Source of the DNA: JAHDHW01 sp965220465 | GTDB taxonomy: Bacteria; Bacteroidota; Bacteroidia; Chitinophagales; Saprospiraceae | DNA length: 64,000 bases | NCBI GenBank assembly: GCA_965220465.1 | Contig: CBDCPZ010000024.1 | Span: 372,001 to 436,000 of the forward strand | Direction: 5' to 3' | In this document: piece after piece, positions 46,202 through 54,775 of the stretch | How the letters are laid out: every line of letters begins with the position of its first letter | Numbering within the stretch: the first letter of the stretch is position 1 | Translations under genes and position numbers: made by a program | Notes under the pieces: generated by a model | What the model saw: the letters and a program-made list of their open reading frames with translations, nothing else | What the model was told of the DNA's origin: nothing | Database searches by the model: none

Positions 46202-47361
46202 CAGGGCAATCGCATTTAGATTTTGAGTAACTCTTCTCTAAATCGAGTTTCCCAGGCTGCTTTGAGTCTTTTCGTTTTTATACTGCCCTTGGATTTATTG
46301 AGTTTAATAAAGTTGATTACTGTTTTAGTGATAAATGAAAAGTTGTAAGGAGAAGCTCCTTTTCTTTTCATTTCGTTATCTTCATTAAACCTTACATCTA
46401 AGATCCAATGCAATGAATTTTCTATTCTCCAGTGTTTTCTTACTATTGTGTTGATGCGTTGAGCACTTTCGATACTGCAAATGTAGTAGCGGGTTTCATT
46501 AGTTGTTAATCCGGTCTTTTTGTCCATTCGCTGTGCTTGTATCATAGCTACACTTTTAATTCCTTTCCATTGTTTGGCTTGGTCTATAAAGCGAAGGTCA
46601 CTTATCACTTTACACACTCTACTTTCCACTCGCCCATGGCCTGCATCTAAGTGTTTGTCAATACTTTGTGGACTCATGAATTTGAACGCATGCTTAACCT
46701 CTTCGTAAAGTTCCTGTTGATTACTTTTCAGCGAGATGACATAATCAGCATCCTTTGAAATTATTTTTTCCACAATCTCACGCTGACATCCCATTGCATC
46801 TATGGTCACTACACAGTCTTTTAAAACTAACATATCCAGCAAAACTGGAATAGCTGTGATTTCATTAGACTTTTCCGCTGTAGCAACCTGTCCCATACAT
46901 ATACCTGCTTCACTGGCAAAGGCCGAAACTAAGTGAATCGCAGTTTTTCCAGCGTCTGAATCGCCTGAATTGCATACTCGTTTTCCATCAATACTTACAA
47001 TACCATCTTTGTCCAAAAACTTTAGCTGCTCTACCCAGTTGACAAAACAGGTTTCAAAATCCGAGGTGTTGAGCAGGCTAAATACCCGGCCTAATGTATC
47101 ATGAGAAGCTACTCCTTCTTTGTAAGGAAGATATTTTCTCAACCACCCTAGTTGGCTCTTACCAAATTCACTAATGTTATGCCAATCTTCACAACCACAT
47201 AAAACACCACATATGGTCAAGAAAACCAATTCATTAAGCGGATAAACATAGTTGCCTGATTGGCGTCTGGGATCTTGCAGTCCGGAAAATATTTCAAGTA
47301 CTTTTACTGACATGGCTTTTCATGCCAAGTTATTTATTCTATTTTAAATGCGATTGCCCTG
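46202..47361 (-). mobile_element. Complete ISAs1-family insertion sequence, 1160 bp
   Basis: The terminal inverted repeats are CAGGGCAATCGCATTTA at 46202-46218 and its exact complement at 47345-47361 (17 bp, perfect). Flanks 46191-46201 and 47362-47372 are both GGGCAAGCCCC, an 11-bp direct target duplication. Removing the element restores CCCCGGGGCAAGCCCCGAGG, a near-perfect hairpin. It contains one intact transposase gene whose stop codon lies inside the left repeat. Perfect ends and duplication point to a recent insertion. Confidence 0.93.
46216..47313 (-). CDS. ISAs1-family transposase
   Basis: 365 residues, full length for the family. N-terminal DDE_Tnp_1-associated domain with FLTICGVLCGCEDWHNISEFGKSQLGWLR. 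Catalytic triad candidates: Asp in VSIDGKRVCNSGD, Asp in VTIDAMGCQREIVEKI, and Glu in HWRIENSLHWILDVRFNEDNE, the signature block of this family. No frameshift or stop, so it should be active. Confidence 0.95.
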   Translation of the reverse strand: MSVKVLEIFSGLQDPRRQSGNYVYPLNELVFLTICGVLCGCEDWHNISEFGKSQLGWLRKYLPYKEGVASHDTLGRVFSLLNTSDFETCFVNWVEQLKFLDKDGIVSIDGKRVCNSGDSDAGKTAIHLVSAFASEAGICMGQVATAEKSNEITAIPVLLDMLVLKDCVVTIDAMGCQREIVEKIISKDADYVISLKSNQQELYEEVKHAFKFMSPQSIDKHLDAGHGRVESRVCKVISDLRFIDQAKQWKGIKSVAMIQAQRMDKKTGLTTNETRYYICSIESAQRINTIVRKHWRIENSLHWILDVRFNEDNEMKRKGASPYNFSFITKTVINFIKLNKSKGSIKTKRLKAAWETRFREELLKI

Positions 47362-47401
47362 GGGCAAGCCCCGAGGAATTCTTTAGATTAAATTTCTTTC
47401 A

Positions 47402-48100
47402 TTATTCTTCGCCAATTAATGTCTCACTAAATCTTTCACAATAAGAATCTACTCCAACGACCCTTCCATCATAATCAGATTTCCCATTAGAACACAATCC
47501 ATAATCCCAAAAGTAATATTCTCCTGTCGTCGCTAAATAATAGGCACAGTTTCTACATGTTCCTTTCTCAGATTTTAACGGAACATTTTGTCTCCATCTA
47601 TTTGTTGTTGATTTACTGAAATTATCTTTTATTTGATCTTCCTCAGTCCAACCTTCATTTGGAATGTCGTAGGCAATGGAATGCCATTTTCCTCCATTAT
47701 TAGTAATACACTTTTTACGTTTATCTAGGTAAACCTCTATTAATTCAGTTGGATTTCCACTTACGTAAAAAGCCTCAATAACATAGTTTTCCTGTAGAAC
47801 TATTTTTAAATCAAGCTCTAGAATTTGAAGGTCAACCATTTCCCTATCTAAAATATCTTTAAACTTTGAATCAATAAAATTAGGATCATCATAACTGCCA
47901 GTTATAATTGAGTCATTTTTCAATAACCTCCAGGATAACGTTCCAATATGAAAATCAAATTCACCGTGAAAGCTGCTTCTCATCTTAGGGTGTTCAAAAT
48001 AGATTTTATCTCCAAATGATAATTTCAATATCCCACCATATCCAAGGTAAGCTCTACAACATCGTAACCCTATCGCTTCTCGAATCAGTTTTTCAATCAT
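47402..48100 (-). CDS. Hypothetical protein with a Cys-rich C-terminal motif
   Basis: 232 residues, no signal peptide. I do not recognise the N-terminal ~165 residues. The end has CRNCAYYLATTGEYYFWDYG, then LCSNGKSDYDGRVVGVDSYC, a four-Cys pattern (CxxC..C..C) that resembles the C-terminal block of DUF3027 (C..C.y....G..fGvC.N..s..DGrVV..d..C). A bound zinc is plausible. It stands alone between an insertion sequence and a broken gene; proteins of this kind in such places are sometimes immunity or cargo genes, but nothing here shows that. Confidence 0.55.
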   Translation of the reverse strand: MIEKLIREAIGLRCCRAYLGYGGILKLSFGDKIYFEHPKMRSSFHGEFDFHIGTLSWRLLKNDSIITGSYDDPNFIDSKFKDILDREMVDLQILELDLKIVLQENYVIEAFYVSGNPTELIEVYLDKRKKCITNNGGKWHSIAYDIPNEGWTEEDQIKDNFSKSTTNRWRQNVPLKSEKGTCRNCAYYLATTGEYYFWDYGLCSNGKSDYDGRVVGVDSYCERFSETLIGEE

Positions 48101-48191
48101 AAAAAATTAGTTGTATAATTATCTCAAGTGAATTTTACTAAACTTCACGGAACAAGACTTCTTAAGAGTAAAAACACCAAAAAGAGGCAAA

Positions 48192-48622
48192 TTAGTCCTT
48201 GATGCACCGACAAGAGAAAGCACTACTCTTAGCTCCGCTTGTACGGCGAAATTTGCTTAAGTCCTTATCGAATTGGTAGAATAGAAACCAATTAGGATCT
48301 ATCTTCATAGCGCACCAATAGTCGCCCTTGCTTTCCAGGTTGTGGAACTCCTTATTAAGAAAGTAGCGATAACCACCCAATAAGGCTTCAAAAGAACTGC
48401 TGCCTCCAGAGATTAAAGTATTGTAATTATATTCTTCCAATAAACGGGACCATTCTGTATCCGTTGGCAACCTCCATTCCGTACCGAGAATACTGCATGC
48501 ATTTTGAGCTGCGTCCCAGGTATAGAGGCGACCATATTTATCACAATTTTCATCCTTGTCATCATAACACCATGAATCTGTAACTTTTAAATTCAAATTT
48601 TCAGCAAGCCATATTTTACCTT
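48192..48622 (-). pseudogene. FISUMP-domain protein, 5' truncated
   Basis: The C-terminal ~140 residues of a Fibrobacter-succinogenes-major-paralogous-domain protein: GKIWLAENLNLKV (starting at ~48619), SWCYDDKDENCDKYGRLYTWDAAQNAC, EWRLPTDTEWSRL, SSFEALLGGYRYF, SAFSCRCIKD at the end. Such proteins normally have a lipoprotein signal and an N-terminal half, both missing. Just upstream of GKIW the frame meets a stop, and the sequence becomes the transposase gene on the opposite strand. The gene was cut by an insertion-sequence event. An ATG at 48594 gives a 134-residue frame but lies inside the conserved domain. Confidence 0.75.
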
Positions 48623-49267
48623 ACACGAAGTGGAATTCAATGGCGAATGCTGCCAAAAGATCTTCCTCCTTATGGAATTGTCAACTATTATTTTCGCCAA
48701 TGGCAACAATCCGGACTTTGGAAAAAGATCAACCTGTTCCTTGTTCGAAACTGGCGACAGAAAAAGAAGCGAAAGCCTTCTCCCAGCGTAGGAATTATTG
48801 ATTCTCAATCAGTTAAAAACCGTGAATGGGGTTTGCCAGATAAAGGTTTTGACGGAAATAAGAAGATCAATGGTCGAAAACGGCACCTGGTTATAGATTC
48901 TTTAGGCCACATTCTGACCGTACTTGTTGGCCCTGCTAATGAGCATGATAGTAAAGCCGGAAAAATCCTTTTGAAGCGACTTTATAACTGCCGATTTAGG
49001 CGAATGGAAACCATAATTGGTGATGGTGCTTATAAATATTTGGGTGAATATTTATCCCATTATTTCAAATGGATATTGCAAATAATCAAATTAGATGATT
49101 TTTTCAAAGGAACATTTAAGGTGCTTCCACAAAGGTGGAAAGTAGAGCGAACCATCTCCTGGACCATGTGGTTCAGAAGATTATCTTTTGATTACGAAGC
49201 TTATCCACAAACCAGCGAAACCTTTGTTTTGTTGGCTAATATTCAAATCATATTGAAAAAATTATAA
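48620..49267 (+). pseudogene. IS5-family transposase, 5' truncated
   Basis: About 215 residues of an IS5-type DDE transposase: TRSGIQWRMLPKDLPPYGIVNYYFRQW, then SVGIIDSQSVKNREWG with the first Asp, NGRKRHLVIDSLGHIL, METIIGDGAYK with the second Asp, and QRWKVERTISWTMWFRRLSFDYE with the Glu. The N-terminal ~60-80 residues are absent; the frame runs into the truncated FISUMP gene. The internal ATG at 48647 gives a 206-residue frame. Its presumed right end is the 36-bp repeat at 49282-49317, 15 bp after the stop. Confidence 0.8.
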
Positions 49268-49281
49268 ATTTTTACAGGCTT

Positions 49282-49317
49282 TTAGTAACTTTTGTCCAAC
49301 TTATGCTGACGACTTAC
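49282..49317. repeat. Insertion-sequence end, left border of the carotenoid cluster
   Basis: 36 bp whose complement begins GTAAGTCGTCAGCATAAGTT. An inverted copy with one mismatch is at 53305-53340, and a third, shorter copy at 54776-54805. It probably is the right terminal repeat of the IS5-family element. It ends one base before the ATG of crtI. Confidence 0.8.
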
Positions 49318-50808
49318 ATGAAAAAAATAAGTATATTAGGATCAGGATTCTCTTCCCTTTCAGCCGCTTGCTATCTATCAAAAGATGGATACAATGTCAC
49401 TGTTTATGAAAAAAACGAAACGTTCGGTGGAAGAGCTAGGCAGTATAAGCAAGACGGTTTTGTTTTTGATATGGGACCAACATGGTACTGGATGCCAGAT
49501 GTTTTTGAAAGATTTTTCAATGATTTTGACAAGTTGCCATCTGATTACTATCATCTTGTCAAACTAAATCCGGGCTATCAAGTTTACTTTGGAGTAAGCG
49601 ACAGTGTTTATATATCCGAAAATTTAGATGAGATTTATAAACTGTTTGAGAAGGAAGAACAAGGAAGCTCTTTTAAACTTAAAGAGTTTTTAAAACAAGC
49701 TGAAAGCAATTATAATGTTGCCGTGAAAGATCTTGTTTATAAACCAGGGATATCTCCCTTGGAATTAATCACAAAAGAAACAGTTACAAAGCTAAATCAG
49801 ATATTTCAAAGCATAAGGAAGCAGGTAAAGCATAAATTTAAAAGCCCTAGATTAATTAAGCTTTTAGAGTTTCCTGTTATGTTTTTAGGCGCAAAACCAG
49901 GAGACACCCCTGGCTTATATAACTTTATGAATTGGGCAGATTATGGTCTTGGTACTTGGCACCCTAAAGGCGGTATGTTTGAAGTTGTAAAAGGAATTAA
50001 ACAACTTGCCATCGAGCTTGGTGTAAAATTAATACCTAACGCAGAAGTAGAGTCTATTCAGGTAAATGGTTCAAGTTATGCATCTCATATTATTGTTAAT
50101 GGAGAAATCATTAAGACCGATATAGTTTTAAGTGGCGCAGATTACCATCATACAGAAAAACTGATACCATCAAAGTATAGACAATATTCTGATAAGTATT
50201 GGAGCAAAAGAAAATTCGCTCCCTCTTCTTTACTTTTTTATGTAGGATTTAAGAACAAGATTCAAGGTGTTTCTCATCACACACTTTTTTTTGATACGGA
50301 GTTTGATAGCCATGCGAAATACATATATGAAACACCAGATTGGCCGAAAGAGCCTCTTTTTTATGCTAGTTTTCCAAGTAAAACAGATAGCAGTTTTGCG
50401 CCCAAAGGTTATGAGGCGGCTACGTTTCTTATCCCTATTGCCATAGGGCTAGAAGACACGGATGATTTAAGAGAAAAGTACTTTAATATAATTATGGATA
50501 GATTGGAGATCCTAACGAATCAAAAGTTAAAAGACAATGTTTTGTTTGTTAAATCTTATTGTGTTAATGACTTTATTAAAGATTACAACTCATATAAAGG
50601 GAATGCATATGGACTGGCTACTACTCTAAGACAAACAGCGTTTATGCGTCCCAAAATAAAGAGCAAAAAAGTAAAAAATTTATTTTTTACCGGTCAACTT
50701 ACAGTGCCTGGTCCTGGTGTGCCTCCTGCACTGATATCTGGAAAAATTGCTTCAGATTTAATTACAAAAGATTTAAAAAAAGCCAGAAAATATGAAGTCT
50801 CTGTTTGA
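49318..50808 (+). CDS. crtI: Phytoene desaturase family protein
   Basis: 496 residues from the ATG at 49318. An in-frame ATG at 49303 lies inside the insertion-sequence end and is unlikely. FAD-binding N-terminus ISILGSGFSSLSAACYLSKDGYNVTVYEKNETFGGRARQY; C-terminal signature GNAYGLATTLRQTAFMRP..VKNLFFTGQLTVPGPGVPPALISGK is typical of CrtI/CrtN. It desaturates phytoene towards lycopene at the membrane. Overlaps crtB by 17 bp. Its natural promoter and any MerR-type regulator are missing, replaced by an insertion-sequence end, so expression would depend on read-through or on promoter activity in that end. Confidence 0.92.
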   Translation: MKKISILGSGFSSLSAACYLSKDGYNVTVYEKNETFGGRARQYKQDGFVFDMGPTWYWMPDVFERFFNDFDKLPSDYYHLVKLNPGYQVYFGVSDSVYISENLDEIYKLFEKEEQGSSFKLKEFLKQAESNYNVAVKDLVYKPGISPLELITKETVTKLNQIFQSIRKQVKHKFKSPRLIKLLEFPVMFLGAKPGDTPGLYNFMNWADYGLGTWHPKGGMFEVVKGIKQLAIELGVKLIPNAEVESIQVNGSSYASHIIVNGEIIKTDIVLSGADYHHTEKLIPSKYRQYSDKYWSKRKFAPSSLLFYVGFKNKIQGVSHHTLFFDTEFDSHAKYIYETPDWPKEPLFYASFPSKTDSSFAPKGYEAATFLIPIAIGLEDTDDLREKYFNIIMDRLEILTNQKLKDNVLFVKSYCVNDFIKDYNSYKGNAYGLATTLRQTAFMRPKIKSKKVKNLFFTGQLTVPGPGVPPALISGKIASDLITKDLKKARKYEVSV

Positions 50809-51631
50809 CACAGTTTCGTTTCAATGCAGCAAAGAAGTTACGTCCGCTTACAGCACTTCTTTTTATTTTACTTCTCGTTTATTAGCTTCGTCGATAAGAG
50901 GAGATATTTTCAATATTTATGGGTTTGTACGGTTTGCTGATGAAATTGTTGATTCGTTCCACGGTTATGAAAAAGAATACCTCCTCGATAAATTCGAGAA
51001 AGATCTTTTTGAAGCTATTGAGCAAAAGATCAGCTTGAACCCGATTTTAAATTCTTTCCAACACACAGTTAATAAATATGAAATTGACCTGGATTTGATT
51101 CAGGCTTTTTTGAACAGCATGCGGATGGATTTGCATAAAAACAACTATCTTTTGCAAAGCGAGTACGAGCAATATATTTATGGTTCAGCTGATGTCGTAG
51201 GTTTAATGTGTTTGATGGTTTTTGTTAATGGAAATGAAAAAGAATTTAACGCCCTTAAATCTTCAGCTGTAAAATTAGGCTCAGCATTTCAAAAAGTTAA
51301 CTTTTTAAGAGATCTAAAACAAGACGTAGATGAATTAAACCGGACCTATTTTCCAAACATAGACCCTAATAATTTTAGGGAGTCAGACAAAAAAAATATA
51401 ATTCGGGAGATCGAACAAGATTTTTCATTAGCTAAAGTGGGGATAAGACTACTTCCATCATCATCAAAGTTCGGTGTTTATGTAGCATTCAAATTCTATT
51501 CTAAGTTGCTTGATAAATTAAAAAAAACCTCATCTAAAGACATCAAACAAAAGAGAATCAGAATATCTAAACTAAACAAAATATATATACTTGTAAAATC
51601 ATATATTAGATTAAAATTAAATAGCTTATGA
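50792..51631 (+). CDS. crtB: Phytoene/squalene synthase
   Basis: 279 residues. Condenses two geranylgeranyl-PP to phytoene. Both Asp-rich motifs are present: RFADEIVDSF (first DxxxD) and NFLRDLKQDVDELNRTYFP (second). SAYSTSFYFTSRLL-like opening (TSAYSTSFYFTSRLL) and YGSADVVGLM are typical. The frame is intact. It overlaps crtI at its start, and its stop overlaps the ATG of the next small gene. Confidence 0.93.
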   Translation: MKSLFDTVSFQCSKEVTSAYSTSFYFTSRLLASSIRGDIFNIYGFVRFADEIVDSFHGYEKEYLLDKFEKDLFEAIEQKISLNPILNSFQHTVNKYEIDLDLIQAFLNSMRMDLHKNNYLLQSEYEQYIYGSADVVGLMCLMVFVNGNEKEFNALKSSAVKLGSAFQKVNFLRDLKQDVDELNRTYFPNIDPNNFRESDKKNIIREIEQDFSLAKVGIRLLPSSSKFGVYVAFKFYSKLLDKLKKTSSKDIKQKRIRISKLNKIYILVKSYIRLKLNSL

Positions 51632-52043
51632 TTGTTAATATTTTCTTTTCATTAGTCTCACTTATATGTCATGATACTGCATCTTACGATGTAGTTAAAG
51701 AGTTTCATCTACTAAATAATAAAAGTGATGAAATAAACTTTATTAAAAACAACTGTAATAATGCTGACCTCCTGTTTTAGCCTATGTATTGTCAGTCTCA
51801 ATGAAACAAGCAGAAAACAAATTTAACCCCATTATTAAACTTGTTTTATTCAAAACAAATAAAAACCGACTTGAACTTCTTATTAAAGACAATCCCAACA
51901 ACGCTCATTTAAGATATGTGAGACTGTTAGTTCAAGAAAAATCTCCTGTTTTTCTAGGCAACAAAAGCAACATAGTTGAGGATAAAACTTTCTTAAAGAG
52001 AATTATGAATCGTATAGACGAAACGGATTACTTAGACACTTAA
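51628..52043 (+). pseudogene. Conserved small protein of Bacteroidota carotenoid clusters, frameshifted
   Basis: ATG at 51628 overlaps the crtB stop. It reads a signal-like N-terminus (MIVNIFFSLVSLICHD) for 51 codons and stops at 51778. Adding one T to the run at ~51774 restores LAYVLSVSMKQAENKFNPIIKLVLFKTNKNRLE, and on to NNAHLRYVRLLVQEKSPVFLGNKSNIVEDKTFL. I recall the C-terminal pattern (NP..KL..F...k..le..i...P.N...R..R...Q...P.fLg....i..D) from an uncharacterised protein placed between crtB and crtZ in many Bacteroidota. Its role is unknown. A separate 84-residue start at 51789 is unlikely. Confidence 0.65.
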
Positions 52044-52064
52044 TATTATAGATAACACTTCATT

Positions 52065-52525
52065 ATGATAGTCATATTTTATGCATTCATTGTTATAGCT
52101 ACTTTTTTATTTATGGAGGTAGTTACTTGGTTAAATCATAAATATGTAATGCATGGATTTTTATAGATACTTCACAAAGACCATCATCAACCAAGATTCC
52201 AGCAGGTTTTTGAGAAAAATGATGTTTTTTTTTAATTGGATCCGCACCGAGTATCACGCTCTTTTATCTAGGGGTTCATCCAAATGTCAACTACAAATTT
52301 TTCATTGCGTCAGATGTTTTACTATATGGTATAGCATATTTCCTTATCCATCATGTTCTTATTCATAGAAGATTTAAATGGTTTGATAAAACCAAAAATA
52401 GATATTTATTAGGTCTAAGGAAAGCTCAAAAAGTACACCATAAGAAGATGGGTAAAGAAGATGGTGAATGTTTTGGTCTTCTAAATGTCCCAAAGAAGTT
52501 TTTCAGACTAAACACAAAAAAGTAA
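52065..52525 (+). pseudogene. crtZ: Beta-carotene hydroxylase, broken
   Basis: All histidine motifs of CrtZ are visible: HKYVMHG, HKDHHQPRF, FLIHHVLIHRR, AQKVHHKKMGKEDGECFG, so the gene was genuine. Two lesions inactivate it. At 52164 a TAG stands where the family has Trp (MHGFL-W-xLHkDHH), and at 52225-52233 a run of nine T is one base short, so FEKNDVFF runs into TAA unless a T is added. The enzyme would hydroxylate beta-carotene to zeaxanthin in the membrane. Confidence 0.85.
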
Positions 52526-52530
52526 TTCAT

Positions 52531-53223
52531 ATGTATTTATTTGTTCTTTTATGTTCCCTCATAATTCCTATTATATATACTGCTTTTGTTAATAATGTTA
52601 TTAAACGATAGTGGAGCTTTGCGATTTCAACATCCATAGTTGCTCTGGTTTTTCTTGCCTGGGACTATATGTTTACAACCGCCTGTGTCTGGAGGTTTAA
52701 TTCTTATTATTGTTTAGGATACAATTTATTAGGTATGCCTATAGAAGAATGGTTATTCTTTATTTTCATCCCATTTGTATCGATCTTTACTCACTTAATA
52801 TTAAAGGCCGAACTCCCTAATTTTAAAAAACAAGAGCGGACATCAAGAGTTGTTTCTATTTCGCTTATTATATTTACGGCATCAGTTCTAGCATTAATTT
52901 TAGACAAACTGTATACATCTATTAATGCTCTTGTATTACTAATAACACTTGTTTTAGGCTCATTTTTTTACCCAAAGCAACTACAGCGATTCTATATGTC
53001 GTTTTTAGTTATAATGTTTCCCTTTTTTCTTGTTAACGGTATACTAACCGGCATGTTCACTTCTGAGCCTGTTGTATGGTATAACGATGTAGAGAATTTG
53101 CAGATACGAATTTTAACAATTCCTGTTGAAGATTTCGGATATGCCTTCTCAATGTTATTTTGCAATCTAATGATTTTTGAGGCTCTAAAGACTCAACAAA
53201 AAGATGTATCCATACCACAATAA
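52531..53223 (+). pseudogene. Lycopene cyclase domain protein, interrupted by a stop
   Basis: 231 codons from the ATG at 52531, with an in-frame TAG at 52609 (codon 27) in the first loop. After it the frame is intact: WDYMFTTACVWRFNSYYCLGYNLLGMPIEEWLFF, then a second similar half ending FLVNGILTGMFTSEPVVWYNDVENLQIRILTIPVEDFGYAF. This is the fused CrtYc/CrtYd-type lycopene beta-cyclase of Bacteroidota with two repeats of ~3 membrane helices. A shorter product from the TTG/ATG near 52669 would lack the first helix. Last gene of the carotenoid cluster. Confidence 0.82.
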
Positions 53224-53249
53224 AATAAAACAACGCATTAAAAAAATGA

Positions 53250-53298
53250 GCTGATAGAGCATGAATTTGTACTAAAATACAAGTCTATCAGCCCTTGT
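53250..53298 (+). terminator. Terminator of the carotenoid cluster
   Basis: GCTGATAG at 53250-53257 pairs with CTATCAGC at 53285-53292, with inner TTGTA/TACAA pairing, followed by a T-rich stretch. 27 bp after the cyclase stop. Confidence 0.7.
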
Positions 53299-53304
53299 TT
53301 ATTT

Positions 53305-53340
53305 GTAAGTCGTCGGCATAAGTTGGACAAAAGTTACTAA
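53305..53340. repeat. Insertion-sequence end, right border of the carotenoid cluster
   Basis: GTAAGTCGTCGGCATAAGTT and the next 16 bases match the complement of 49282-49317 at 35 of 36 positions. It is therefore the same terminal repeat in opposite orientation. Confidence 0.85.
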
Positions 53341-53386
53341 TATTAATGGACACTTTTTACTTTAGATTGTCACAAAAACTTTTGTT

Positions 53387-53749
53387 ATGAAAAGAGGACC
53401 AGGAAGGCCTAAGAAATCAGAGGCCACAATTAAAGACATTAAACGTAAATCCAGAAGACAATTCAGCTCTGAGGAAAAGATTGCTATTGTTATTGAAGGA
53501 TTAGGCGGAGAAGAATCCATTGCTGAAATATGTAGACGAGAAGGCATCACCACCTCCCTGTTCTACAGTTGTAGTAAATCATTCTTAGAGGTTGGGAAAC
53601 GAAGGCTTTCAGGCGATACTAAGCGTGATGCTACGAGCAACGAAGTGGGCATTATGCGTGAAGAGTTAGGAAAGTATAAGGAGCTTGTAGCTGAACTCAC
53701 TCTGTCAAATCATGTTTTAAAAAAGATCTCCATCGGTCTGGATTCTTAA
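53387..53749 (+). CDS. IS3-family transposase OrfA
   Basis: 120 residues: RRQFSSEEKIAIVIEGLGGEESIAEICRREGITTSLFYSCSKSFLEVGKRRLSGDT (helix-turn-helix) followed by a leucine-zipper-like coil ending LVAELTLSNHVLKK. Near its 3' end is the heptamer A_AAA_AAG (53719-53725) in the correct zero frame. A -1 shift there continues without a stop into orfB, the programmed frameshift that makes the OrfAB transposase of this family. Confidence 0.88.
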   Translation: MKRGPGRPKKSEATIKDIKRKSRRQFSSEEKIAIVIEGLGGEESIAEICRREGITTSLFYSCSKSFLEVGKRRLSGDTKRDATSNEVGIMREELGKYKELVAELTLSNHVLKKISIGLDS

Positions 53750-53760
53750 AGGGTAAGTAC

Positions 53761-54739
53761 ATGAGATATTCAGCTGAAGAAAAGATGGAGATTATAAATC
53801 TAACTGAGAGGTCTAAGCTTTCTGTGAAGCGCACTCTTAAGGAGATAGGCGTATCCAGAAGCACCTTTTACAATTGGTACGACGTTACTTAGAAGGTGGC
53901 GTTGATGCTTTACACGACAAGGAGCGTAGAACTTCTTGGAATAAAATCCCTGAGAAATACAGGTCTAAGGTTATTGATGTTGCTCTTGACAGGACGGCAG
54001 ACTCCCCGGGGAGCTTGCCACGTTCATGACTGACAATATGAAACACATTATCTCTGAGAGTTCCGTATATCGTATTCTAAAGGCAGCAGATCTAATAACT
54101 AGTCCTAATAACATTTTGCTTAGAGCTAATGACAAGTTCAAGGATAAGACCACATACGTTCACCAGATGTGACAAACAGACTTTACGTACTTCAAAGTAG
54201 AAAGATGGGGCTGGTATTACCTGTCAACGATCTTAGACGACGACTCACGCTCCATTATCCATCATGAGTTATGTAAGACCATGAAGACACCTGATGTAAT
54301 GCGAAGCGTAGACGCTGCATTAGAGAAAACGGGACTAAAAGAAGGTGAACGGCCTAAGATTCTTTCGGATAACGGCCCTTGCTACGTCTCTAAAGAGATT
54401 AAAGAGTACATGACATCTAAGAGTGTTAAGCAAGTTTACGACGCTCCTATGCACCCTCAAACGCAAGGGAAAATAGAACGATATCATAGGACAATGAAAA
54501 ACGTAGTTAAACTTGAGAAATACTACATGCCTGAACAACTATTCTCAGCAATAGATGAGTTCGTGGAGAATTACAACTACCACAGATATCATGAATCATT
54601 AGAAAACTGTACTCCAGCAAATGTCCTTTTAGGACAACATCACGAGATCATTTGTAAACGACAATTACTAAAACAAAAATCAATGAGAAAACGAAGAATA
54701 AACCATATGAGAGAATCTCAACAATTATGTCTAAATTAG
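53761..54739 (+). pseudogene. IS3-family transposase OrfB, inactivated
   Basis: Begins MRYSAEEKMEIINLTERSKLSVKRTLKEIGVSRSTFYNWYD. One missing base at ~53882 and another at ~54000 are needed to keep RYLEGGVDALHDKERRTSWNKIPEKYRSKVIDVALD and ELATFMTDNMKHIISESSVYRILK in frame. At 54172 a TGA stands where Trp is expected (YVHQM-W-QTDFTYFKV). The rest, from QTDFTYFKVERWGWYYLSTILDD to the end, is intact with Asp, Asp (LSDNGPCYVS) and Glu (QGKIERYHRT). With three lesions this copy cannot make a transposase. Confidence 0.85.
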
Positions 54740-54775
54740 GCGTAAGTAAAATGTCCAACAGTTATGAAGACATAC

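Larger units (their letters stand above)
53347..54757 (+). mobile_element. IS3-family element, degraded, nested between two IS5-type ends
   Basis: 1411 bp. It begins TGGACACTTTTTACTT and ends with AAGTAAAATGTCCA, imperfect inverted repeats. It contains orfA and a broken orfB. Only ~6 bp (left) and ~18 bp (right) separate it from the IS5-type ends at 53305-53340 and 54776-54805, so it lies within a small MITE-like or internally deleted copy of that element. A target duplication is not evident. Confidence 0.75.

Noticed and set aside
48593..48808. A 71-residue minus-strand frame over the IS5 transposase
   Set aside because: Antisense to a clear DDE transposase and without its own features.
49303..49317. 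ATG at 49303 as the start of crtI
   Set aside because: It lies within the repeated insertion-sequence end, and the conserved FAD motif starts right after the second ATG at 49318, as in homologues.
52164..54174. Stop-codon recoding (TAG or TGA read as Trp) to explain stops at conserved Trp positions in crtZ and the IS3 orfB
   Set aside because: Both TAG and TGA occur at such places, TGG is used normally and TAG/TGA end ordinary genes in the window, and the same genes also have frameshifts. Decay is the simpler reading.
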